The notes below the pieces were generated by a model. It had not been told where the DNA came from. It did no database searches and saw only the letters and a list, made by a program, of their open reading frames with translations. A DNA stretch of 6,013 bases, taken from contig CAITZN010000115.1 of the NCBI GenBank assembly GCA_903896915.1, positions 1-6,013 on the forward strand, in the 5' to 3' direction. Source of the stretch: an uncultured bacterium (GTDB taxonomy: Bacteria > Desulfobacterota > Desulfobulbia > Desulfobulbales > Desulfobulbaceae). The position numbers and the translations under genes are program-made. This document shows, piece after piece, positions 1-6,013 of this stretch (the stretch's first letter is position 1; each line of letters begins with the position of its first letter).

Positions 1-3000
1 CCCAAAGTGTCTACAACCTGGTCCGCACTGAAGACGAGGCGGTCCAGGCACAAGTGGACTCAAATCTTAACGTTGCCCGGCACATCTTGGAAGATTCCGG
101 TGGCGCAAGCCTTGCTAATGAGTCGATCGCATGGACGGCGACCAACCAATTCACCAAAAAATCCGTTGAGGTGAACCTGCCCAAATTTTTTGTCGGAAAA
201 AAATGGCTTGGCATAAATACTGATCCGGCCATTGAGACTCCAATTGTTGACAAGACAACCCGTCTGGTTGGAGAAACTGCCACAATCTTCCAGCGTATGA
301 ACGAACAAGGCGACATGCTGCGCGTCGCCACCACGGTGCAGACCACGGCAAACGAACGGGCTATCGGGACCTACATCCCAGCCGTCACCCCAGATGGGTC
401 TCATAACACAGTCATCTCTACCATCCTTAAGGGTGAAACCTATCATGGACGCGCCTATGTCGTGAACGCCTGGTACATCACTGCCTATGAACCGATATTC
501 GATCGGGCCGGCAGCCTGGTCGGCATGCTCTATGTCGGTGTCAAACAGGAAACCATGTCCGCCCGCATCCGCCAGGCCATCCTGCAGAGCAGCGTGGGCA
601 AGACCGGCTATGTCTATGTTATAGGAGGCAAGGGTGAAGAGCGCGGCCGGTATGTCATCTCCTACAATGGCCTAAGAGACGGCGAAGATGTCTGGGATGT
701 CCAGGACAGTGACGGTCAATATGTTACCCAGGAAATCGTCAACCGGGCGATCGCTCTCAAGCCAGGGAACATGACCACCATCCGCTATCGTTGGCAAAAC
801 CTGGGGGAACCGGCTCCACGCTGGAAGATTGCCCGTCTTGCCTATTACGCGCCCTGGGACTGGGTCATCGGCACGAGTGTGTACGAAGATGAGCTCCAGG
901 CCTATGACACCCAGCTCAGAGACGGTCGAATCCGGATGATCAGCATCATGATTTTTGCGGGTTGTGTGATTACCGTACTGATCGGGCTGCTCAGCATGTT
1001 CCTCACCTGGTCGCTCACGCGGCCTGTTCGCCAGATGACCGAGGTCGCTGAAAAAATCATCGGCGGAGACCTCAATCAGGTCGTTCCCGTGACAACCCAG
1101 GATGAAATCGGGATTCTGGCCCGCACCTTCAACCTCATGACCGACAAACTCAACCATTCCATGGAGAACCTACGAGAAAGTGAGGAGAAATATCGGGGTA
1201 TCTTTGAGTATGCTATTGAAGGACTCTATCAAAGCAGCCTTGCCGGCCGCTTCATCAGCGCAAATCCGGCATTAGCCCGCATCCTCGGGTACGATTCTCC
1301 CGAAGATCTCATCGTAAACATAACCGACATTAGGCATGATTTTTACGTGAACTCGAATGACCGCGACACCCTACTCGCGGCCATCTCAAACCATAGACAA
1401 GCGTTTGGGTTTGAAATTCAGTGCTACCGCAAAGATCGCCGCAAAATATGGATTTCCATCAGTGCCCGCATGCGCCATGACGAGGCCGGAAACCCGGCCT
1501 TTATCGAAGGGTTTATCACCGATATCAACGCCCGCAAACTAACGGAAGAAGCCCTCGTGGAATCAAAGAACTATCTGGACGAAATCATCAACAGCGTCGG
1601 CGATCCTCTGTTTGTCAAAGACCAGCACCATCGATGGGTATTGATCAACAACGCCCTCTGCAACTTAATGGGTCGATCTCGCGATGAAATTCTGGGAAAA
1701 TCCGACTACGACTTTTTCCCAAAGGAAGAGGCCGACGTCTTCTGGGAAAAAGATGAATTGGTCCTAGAAAGGGGAACGGAGAGTATCAACGAAGAGTCGT
1801 TCACTGGTGCCCATGACATCGTCTACACTATCGTCACCAAAAAAACTCTGTACACGAATAAGAATGGCGAGAAGTACATTGTCGGCATCATCCGGGATAT
1901 CACCGATCAGAAACGAGCCGAAGAAGAGAAAAAACGCCTTGAGGCGCAGCTCAACCAGTCCCGAAAAATGGAGGCCATCGGCACCTTGGCCGGCGGCGTT
2001 GCCCACGACTTCAACAATATCCTGCAACCCATGTTGGGCTATGCTGAGTTGCTGAAGATGCACCTGCCTGCCGGCAACCCCCAGCATCGCTATGTGGAAC
2101 GATTGTACACAGCCGGTCTGCGGGCCAAAAGCCTGGTCGACCAGATTCTCACTTTCAGCCGCCAATCGGAACGCACCATCGCCCCTGTACAGATGCAGAA
2201 GATACTGGAAGAGGTGTATAGATTATGCCGTTCAACAATCCCCGCAAATATAGAAATCAGCACCGATATTCAAACCGATTGCGCTTCCGTCCTGGTGGAT
2301 CCTTCGCAATTTCACCAGGTCGCCATGAATCTGATCATCAATGCGTATCATGCTGTTGAACAATCGGGGGGTGCAATATCGATCCGTTTGCATGAAATCA
2401 CGTTGAAAAATAATGAGACGCCGGACACAACGCTGCCGCCTGGTCGATATGCACTGTTCTCGGTTGCCGACACGGGAAGCGGCATCGAACCGTCCATTAT
2501 GGATAGAATTTTCGACCCCTATTTCACGACCAAGGAGCAAGGTAAGGGGACCGGTCTCGGACTCGCCGTCGTCTACGGCATTGTGAAGGAACACAACGGT
2601 GACATCAAAATTTTGAGCGAAGTGGGGAAAGGGACGACCATCAATATCTACCTGCCGTTAACCGGTGCATCTATGGAAATGAGCGCCCCTGCAGCAGAGG
2701 CGCAAACGTTCCCGACCGGCAGTGAACGTATTCTTCTGGTAGACGATGAGGCCATGATAATCGAAATGGAAACACTGATGCTTGAAGAGCTCGGCTATCA
2801 GGTGACCTCCCGACTGAGCAGCATTGAGGCGTTGGAATTATTCAAAACCAATCCGCAAGCCTACGATCTGGTCATAACGGATTTGACCATGCCCCAGATG
2901 ACTGGAGACCAACTGAGCAAGGAAATAATAGCGATCAATCCGGCCCTACCGATCATCATCTGCAGCGGCTATGGAGAGATGATAGGCAGTGCGCAAGCAA

Positions 3001-3143
3001 AAGCCATCGGGGTCAAAGTATTATTAAAGAAACCAACAACCATAGCGGAAATGTCACAAAAGGTTCGGATGGTGCTCGATGAAGCCTTAGCAGCAACACA
3101 CAATAAGCGGCCTCCTGCTGACGATTTAATTGAAAAATCTTAG
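1..3143 (+). CDS. Hybrid sensor histidine kinase (Cache-TM-HAMP-PAS-PAS-HisKA-HATPase_c-REC), 5' end cut by window
   Basis: Membrane sensor kinase that should autophosphorylate a histidine in response to an extracytoplasmic signal and pass the phosphate to its own receiver. The frame is open from base 3, so a GTG at 54 is not the true start; the first membrane helix and N-terminus lie off-window. Residues counted from that GTG: Cache_3/Cache_2-like sensor about 1-285 (YEPIFDRAGSLVGMLYVGV; later VGKTGYVYVI and APWDWVIGTSVY); membrane helix 295-321; HAMP about 322-370; PAS about 374-495 and 502-620, each ending in an (I)TD(I) stretch; short charged coiled coil 617-640; HisKA with phosphoacceptor His651 in GGVAHDFNNIL; N-box Asn759/Asn763; G1 box DTGSG 806-810; G2 box GKGTGLGL 830-837; receiver about 890-1012 with acidic pair Asp897/Asp898, phosphoacceptor Asp943, Ser971 and Lys993. 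All catalytic residues look intact. There is no DNA-binding output, so a partner regulator or phosphotransfer protein is expected elsewhere. The ligand cannot be named; Cache domains commonly bind small organic acids or amino acids. The stop is TAG. Confidence 0.95.
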   Translation, partial: QSVYNLVRTEDEAVQAQVDSNLNVARHILEDSGGASLANESIAWTATNQFTKKSVEVNLPKFFVGKKWLGINTDPAIETPIVDKTTRLVGETATIFQRMNEQGDMLRVATTVQTTANERAIGTYIPAVTPDGSHNTVISTILKGETYHGRAYVVNAWYITAYEPIFDRAGSLVGMLYVGVKQETMSARIRQAILQSSVGKTGYVYVIGGKGEERGRYVISYNGLRDGEDVWDVQDSDGQYVTQEIVNRAIALKPGNMTTIRYRWQNLGEPAPRWKIARLAYYAPWDWVIGTSVYEDELQAYDTQLRDGRIRMISIMIFAGCVITVLIGLLSMFLTWSLTRPVRQMTEVAEKIIGGDLNQVVPVTTQDEIGILARTFNLMTDKLNHSMENLRESEEKYRGIFEYAIEGLYQSSLAGRFISANPALARILGYDSPEDLIVNITDIRHDFYVNSNDRDTLLAAISNHRQAFGFEIQCYRKDRRKIWISISARMRHDEAGNPAFIEGFITDINARKLTEEALVESKNYLDEIINSVGDPLFVKDQHHRWVLINNALCNLMGRSRDEILGKSDYDFFPKEEADVFWEKDELVLERGTESINEESFTGAHDIVYTIVTKKTLYTNKNGEKYIVGIIRDITDQKRAEEEKKRLEAQLNQSRKMEAIGTLAGGVAHDFNNILQPMLGYAELLKMHLPAGNPQHRYVERLYTAGLRAKSLVDQILTFSRQSERTIAPVQMQKILEEVYRLCRSTIPANIEISTDIQTDCASVLVDPSQFHQVAMNLIINAYHAVEQSGGAISIRLHEITLKNNETPDTTLPPGRYALFSVADTGSGIEPSIMDRIFDPYFTTKEQGKGTGLGLAVVYGIVKEHNGDIKILSEVGKGTTINIYLPLTGASMEMSAPAAEAQTFPTGSERILLVDDEAMIIEMETLMLEELGYQVTSRLSSIEALELFKTNPQAYDLVITDLTMPQMTGDQLSKEIIAINPALPIIICSGYGEMIGSAQAKAIGVKVLLKKPTTIAEMSQKVRMVLDEALAATHNKRPPADDLIEKS

Positions 3144-3223
3144 CATTGAACCTCACCCTTTGAACGTACTCACTCTCTCGAACACCCCAGCAGCACAGCG
3201 CCCCTTTCGACATTCTCTTTGAC

Positions 3224-3247
3224 AGCAATCCCCTTGCTCCGATTGCT
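3224..3247. promoter_or_regulatory. Perfect 7-bp inverted repeat, candidate operator upstream of fsr
   Basis: AGCAATC (3224-3230) is matched exactly by its reverse complement GATTGCT (3241-3247) across a 10-base spacer. A nested shorter dyad, AGCAA-TCCCC-TTGCT (3224-3238), shares the left arm. No T-run follows, so it does not look like an intrinsic terminator. The spacing suits a dimeric helix-turn-helix regulator, and the site would overlap the -35 element of the weak promoter candidate beside it. A chance repeat or an RNA hairpin in a leader are alternatives. Confidence 0.3.
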
Positions 3248-3262
3248 CGCATCCTGTACAGT
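3234..3262 (+). promoter_or_regulatory. Weak sigma70-like promoter candidate for fsr
   Basis: TTGCTC (3234-3239) and TACAGT (3257-3262) are separated by 17 bases and match the consensus hexamers at 3 of 6 and 4 of 6 positions. Nearby alternatives are TTGACA (3219-3224), a perfect -35 hexamer but without a good -10 at 16-18 bases, and TCTAAT (3286-3291), a 5 of 6 -10 match without a good -35. The sequence does not decide between them. Confidence 0.2.
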
Positions 3263-3388
3263 CTCGCGTCATCTCTTTGCCCCGTTCTAATAGAGGGCCG
3301 GAGACTTGCACCCCTCTAGAAACGCTAGAATTCCAAAACGATCTGAACGATCGAATCGAAAAATCAGTTAACCCATCGGACCATAAAA

Positions 3389-3393
3389 AAGGA
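3389..3393 (+). promoter_or_regulatory. Ribosome binding site for fsr
   Basis: AAGGA follows an A-run and sits 11 bases before the ATG at 3405, slightly long but workable. It supports that ATG as the start; the ATG at 3415 is out of frame. Confidence 0.6.
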
Positions 3394-3404
3394 TTAGAAT
3401 ACCC

Positions 3405-4634
3405 ATGGCACGCCATGTCGAAACCAATAAAAACCCGACCGCAGGAACGGAACGGATCGGCATCAAGGTGCTGGGGGCGATCAGTTTCGCCCATTTCCTC
3501 AACGACCTGATCCAATCCCTGATCCCGGCGATCTACCCTCTTCTCAAAGACAGTTTTTCCCTAAATTTCACACAGATCGGACTGATCACCCTGACCTTTC
3601 AAATGTCCGCCTCGCTCTTGCAACCGGCGGTGGGTATCTTTACCGATCGTCATCCCCAGCCCTATTCGCTGACCTGGGGCATGGGCTGCACCCTAGTGGG
3701 ACTGATCGCCCTGTCCATGGCCCCAAGTTTCGGTCTGTTGCTGATCGCGGTCGGTCTGGTCGGCACCGGCTCGGCGATCTTTCATCCGGAATCCTCACGG
3801 GTAGCCCGCATGGCCTCGGCCGGACACTACGGGCTGGCGCAATCGATCTTCCAGGTAGGCGGCAATGGCGGAACCTCCGCCGGGCCGCTCCTGGCTGCCC
3901 TGATCGTCATCCCCCAGGGTCGGCACAGCCTGGCATGGTTTTCCCTGGTGGCTCTACTGGCCATGGGCATTTTGTGGCGGGTCGGCGGCTGGTACAAACA
4001 AAAGCAGAGCGAGGAGCGGCAACGGCGAGCAACACATCCGGCAACTGTTCGTCCACCCAGCCCGCGACCTTCGGCATCCTGGCCGGTCTTTATTCTTCTG
4101 GTGCTGATGTTTTCCAAATTCTTTTACACGACCAGCCTGCACAGCTATCTCACCTTTTACATGATGCATAAATTCCAGGTTTCAGTGCAGTCGGCACAAC
4201 TCCACCTGTTCGTCTTTCTCTTCGGCGTGGCCCTAGGCACAATTTTGGGCGGACCCATCGGCGACCGGATCGGCCGCAAGCAGGTGATCTGGTGGTCGAT
4301 CTTTGGCGCCGCCCCCTTTGCCCTTGCCCTGCCCTATGCAAACCTGTTTTGGACCGGCCCCCTGACCTTCGTTATCGGCCTGCTGATGGCCTCAGCCTTT
4401 CCAGCAATTGTCGTGTACGGTCAGGAACTGTTTCCTGGCAAAGTGGGGATGATTTCCGGCCTGTTCTTCGGGCTGGCCTTTGGACTAGCCGGGATCGGTG
4501 CCGCGCTCCTGGGCCGACTCGCGGATTTCCGCAGCATTGAGTACGTCTATCAGGTCTGCGCCTTCCTGCCCCTGTTGGGGTTGGCCGCAATCTTTCTCCC
4601 TGATCTGCGCAAACGGATGACAACTGACACATAA
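3405..4634 (+). CDS. fsr: Fosmidomycin-resistance-type MFS efflux transporter
   Basis: Inner-membrane major facilitator transporter of the Fsr family. The E. coli member confers fosmidomycin resistance, presumably by proton-driven export; the natural substrate is less certain, and drug export here is inferred from family. The 409 residues are close to the E. coli protein (about 406), and the ATG at 3405 leaves a short hydrophilic N-terminus before the first helix, as in the family. Recognisable Fsr stretches are VLGAISFAHFLNDLIQSLIP (22-41), the loop 2-3 motif GIFTDRHPQP (77-86), GTGSAIFHPESSRVARMASA (120-139) and GLAQSIFQVGGN (143-154). The second half has a canonical MFS motif A, GGPIGDRIGRK (282-292). 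Hydrophobicity suggests about 12 helices in two bundles, joined by a charged, proline-rich cytoplasmic loop at about 197-225. It appears intact. The DUF2293 gene begins 19 bases after its TAA and probably shares its transcript. Confidence 0.93.
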   Translation: MARHVETNKNPTAGTERIGIKVLGAISFAHFLNDLIQSLIPAIYPLLKDSFSLNFTQIGLITLTFQMSASLLQPAVGIFTDRHPQPYSLTWGMGCTLVGLIALSMAPSFGLLLIAVGLVGTGSAIFHPESSRVARMASAGHYGLAQSIFQVGGNGGTSAGPLLAALIVIPQGRHSLAWFSLVALLAMGILWRVGGWYKQKQSEERQRRATHPATVRPPSPRPSASWPVFILLVLMFSKFFYTTSLHSYLTFYMMHKFQVSVQSAQLHLFVFLFGVALGTILGGPIGDRIGRKQVIWWSIFGAAPFALALPYANLFWTGPLTFVIGLLMASAFPAIVVYGQELFPGKVGMISGLFFGLAFGLAGIGAALLGRLADFRSIEYVYQVCAFLPLLGLAAIFLPDLRKRMTTDT

Positions 4635-4637
4635 CTC

Positions 4638-4643
4638 AGGGAG
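4638..4643 (+). promoter_or_regulatory. Ribosome binding site for the DUF2293 gene
   Basis: AGGGAG lies 10 bases before the ATG at 4654, just after the fsr stop codon. It supports this start and separate translation initiation on a shared message. Confidence 0.6.
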
Positions 4644-4653
4644 TTAAAAACAC

Positions 4654-5364
4654 ATGAAGACAGAAGAACGAATCGTACGGGCAGGAGCCAACGGTACCCT
4701 GATCGGAGAAAACGGCGAAAAATTAACCCCTCCGGATGGTTGGGCATTCCTCCCTGCCGGAGACGCTGCCATCACCAGGAAGGTGAAGGCATTGAGTGGC
4801 TTTTGGCGCGTGCAGACCCAGATAGGACGACGGATCATTTCCAAGGGTATCTGGGCACCGGCGACGCTTATTGAGCAAACTCGGCTGGAAGTCGAAACCC
4901 TGCGCACCACCGATGCTTACAAGAATAAACTGGCTAGCGACCGGATGCGAAGGGCGCAGAAACAAACCGACTATGAACAGGAATTTAATCATGCCGTCCG
5001 CGCCTTCCTAGCCTTTGCCCCGAGATATGCAGAAATGGAGCAGGCCATAGCCGAGGCTGTCACCACGCATGCCATCCCAGTCGGCAGCGGCACGGTGGCC
5101 CGAACCGCCATGATCCCCATCGAAGAACGGGCCGCAAAAGCTGTGATTGCCTGGATGCGGCACAAAACCACGGCCTACGACTCGATGTCGATTGCCCGGA
5201 TCAAGGGGGAACGACGAGAGGTGCGGCGGATGCTGGCCCGGCGCTCGATGGAACTCCTCCAAGCTTACCGTTCAGGACAGGTCATCGACCCGAAATGCCC
5301 GCTGCAACGTGCCCTGCATCAAAGGGCAAATGCGGCAAATGCCGAGGTTGCACTCCCGAAATAA
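4654..5364 (+). CDS. DUF2293 domain-containing protein, function unknown
   Basis: The protein has 236 residues and appears cytoplasmic: no signal peptide or membrane helix is visible. The N-terminal part (about 10-70, with PPDGWAFLPAGDAAITRKVK and KGIWAPATLIE) is followed by a charged helical stretch (about 72-125). The C-terminal DUF2293 region covers about 130-208, with HAIPVGSGTVART (139-151), AVIAWMRHKTTAYDSM (163-178, carrying the R-H-x-T-x-Y-D pattern I associate with the family) and a very basic helix (182-208, KGERREVRRMLARRS). The last 28 residues are a poorly conserved-looking tail. I recognise the family by these motifs from memory; no biochemical role is known to me. The basic helix could bind nucleic acid or an acidic partner, but that is only a guess. 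It follows fsr by 19 bases, so co-expression is likely, and it converges on the kinase gene to its right with a 39-base gap. Confidence 0.85.
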   Translation: MKTEERIVRAGANGTLIGENGEKLTPPDGWAFLPAGDAAITRKVKALSGFWRVQTQIGRRIISKGIWAPATLIEQTRLEVETLRTTDAYKNKLASDRMRRAQKQTDYEQEFNHAVRAFLAFAPRYAEMEQAIAEAVTTHAIPVGSGTVARTAMIPIEERAAKAVIAWMRHKTTAYDSMSIARIKGERREVRRMLARRSMELLQAYRSGQVIDPKCPLQRALHQRANAANAEVALPK

Positions 5365-5403
5365 CTTCGAGGGGAAATTTGCAGAGATTGGCATTACTGG
5401 TGT

Positions 5404-6013
5404 TTATTGAGCCAGCACTTCGCGAATTTTCTGGAGCAATGTTTCCTGGGTCAGAGGTTTCGAAAGAAAGTTGACTCCTTGATCAAGGATACCCTTGCTG
5501 TGGATGATATCGGCGGTATACCCACTCATGAAAAGGGCCTTGACCTCTGGTTTAATTCTTTTAATCTCTTCCATAGCATCCCGGCCGTTTTTCTTCGGCA
5601 TGACCACATCGAGTAGCACTAGATCAATATGATCCGAGGCACAGAATAGGGCGACCAGTTCTTCACCATTGACCGCCTCGATGACCGTATAGCCAGCCAT
5701 GGAGAGGATATCGCTGGTCCACTGGCGAACGAGCTCATCGTCCTCGCCCAGGAGAATGGTTTCTGTGCCCGCGATGGCTGCAGGTAAAACTATTGCCTCC
5801 GCTTCTTCCACTTCCCCCTGGATCAAGGGCAGGTAAATCTTAAAAGTTGTTCCCTTGCCCGGTTCGCTGTACACACTGATATCACCGTTATGCTTTTTAA
5901 CAATGCCGTGGACAATCGACAAACCAAGGCCGGTTCCCTTGCCTACGGCCTTGGTGCTGTAGAAGGGTTCGAAGATGCGCTTCTGTGTCGCCTCATCCAT
6001 GCCGGTACCGGTA
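5404..6013 (-). CDS. C-terminal part of a second hybrid histidine kinase (HATPase_c end plus receiver), 5' end cut by window
   Basis: The frame stays open to the right edge and reads TGTG-M-DEATQKRIFEPF, the G1 box of a HATPase_c domain, so the ATG at 5998-6000 is an internal methionine and the start lies off-window. Numbering from that methionine: F-box FEPFYSTK (10-17), G2 box GKGTGLGL (20-27), end of the ATPase domain near 59 (KIYLPL), a short acidic/alanine linker, then a receiver at about 80-197. The receiver has acidic residues Glu86/Asp87/Asp88, phosphoacceptor Asp131 (VLLDVVMPKKNG), Ser159 and Lys181 before Pro182, so it looks functional. Gly85 in LLGEDDE replaces the usual valine or alanine of that strand, a mild oddity. 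The protein ends directly after the receiver (REVLAQ, stop TAA) with no output domain. Sensor input and the H-box cannot be seen. It should act by phosphotransfer to a partner; target unknown. Confidence 0.93.
   Translation of the reverse strand, partial: TGTGMDEATQKRIFEPFYSTKAVGKGTGLGLSIVHGIVKKHNGDISVYSEPGKGTTFKIYLPLIQGEVEEAEAIVLPAAIAGTETILLGEDDELVRQWTSDILSMAGYTVIEAVNGEELVALFCASDHIDLVLLDVVMPKKNGRDAMEEIKRIKPEVKALFMSGYTADIIHSKGILDQGVNFLSKPLTQETLLQKIREVLAQ

Larger units (their letters stand above)
3144..3404. other. Non-coding gap between the kinase gene and fsr
   Basis: This 261-base stretch has no plausible gene. The first half is pyrimidine-rich on the + strand. No GC-rich hairpin followed by a T-run was found after the kinase stop, so read-through into fsr cannot be excluded. 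It holds a perfect 7-bp dyad (3224-3247), a weak promoter candidate (3234-3262), a small TCTAG/CTAGA inverted repeat (3315-3329), a direct repeat of AACGATC (3337-3343 and 3346-3352) and the fsr ribosome binding site. The length is enough for an independent promoter with an operator, which fits regulated expression of an efflux gene, but this is inference. Confidence 0.7.

Noticed and set aside
54..56. GTG as the start codon of the first gene
   Set aside because: Seventeen sense codons precede it in frame (from base 3) and read as a natural helical continuation of the Cache sensor, so the gene starts before the window.
672..1157. 161-codon minus-strand open frame inside the kinase gene
   Set aside because: It lies wholly opposite the Cache/TM/HAMP coding region and its composition looks like a reverse-complement shadow.
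3178..3210. TCGAA/TTCGA inverted repeat after the kinase stop as a terminator
   Set aside because: The arms are five bases with a 23-base spacer and no T-run, which is expected by chance.
3315..3329. TCTAG-AAACG-CTAGA hairpin as a terminator
   Set aside because: The stem is only five pairs, AT-rich and not followed by a T-run.
3013..3515. Minus-strand open frames of 79 and 120 codons across the kinase end and the gap
   Set aside because: They overlap real coding sequence on the other strand, show no recognisable domain and have no convincing ribosome binding site.
5365..5415. Bidirectional terminator between the convergent genes
   Set aside because: Only four-base arms (CTGG 5397-5400, CCAG 5412-5415) could be found and there is no flanking T-run; no terminator is supported.
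5998..6000. ATG as the start of the minus-strand kinase fragment
   Set aside because: The codons before it encode TGTG, completing the G1 box of the ATPase domain; the methionine is internal.
1..6013. tRNA, rRNA, CRISPR array, insertion sequence or attachment site
   Set aside because: No repeat-spacer pattern, transposase-like frame, terminal inverted repeats or RNA gene sequence was seen; the window is almost fully explained by four coding regions.

Overview
The window looks like ordinary chromosomal DNA of a Gram-negative bacterium with many two-component systems. The moderately GC-rich base composition and the kinase style (H-box with HDFNNIL, C-terminal receiver, Cache sensor) resemble Desulfobacterota (former Deltaproteobacteria). 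That placement is inferred from sequence style only, not from any marker gene.

Layout: (1) Bases 1-3143, + strand, hold a large hybrid sensor histidine kinase whose N-terminus lies off the left edge. It has an extracytoplasmic Cache sensor, one visible membrane helix, HAMP, two PAS domains, HisKA, HATPase_c and a C-terminal receiver. (2) Bases 3144-3404 are a 261-base non-coding gap with no convincing terminator. It contains a perfect 7-bp dyad with a 10-base spacer, a weak promoter candidate and a short direct repeat. (3) Bases 3405-4634, + strand, encode a complete major facilitator transporter of the fosmidomycin-resistance (Fsr) family. (4) Bases 4654-5364, + strand, lie 19 bases further on and encode a DUF2293 protein of unknown function, probably co-transcribed with fsr. 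(5) Bases 5404-6013, - strand, hold the C-terminal part of a second hybrid histidine kinase (end of HATPase_c plus receiver) that runs off the right edge and converges on the fsr/DUF2293 pair.

The two kinases frame a small efflux-type transcription unit. Nothing in the sequence shows that either kinase controls fsr: neither carries a DNA-binding output domain in the window and no separate response regulator is present. No RNA gene, mobile element, CRISPR array or clearly novel multi-gene system was found. The points most worth a second look are the tight fsr-DUF2293 pairing and the dyad upstream of fsr.
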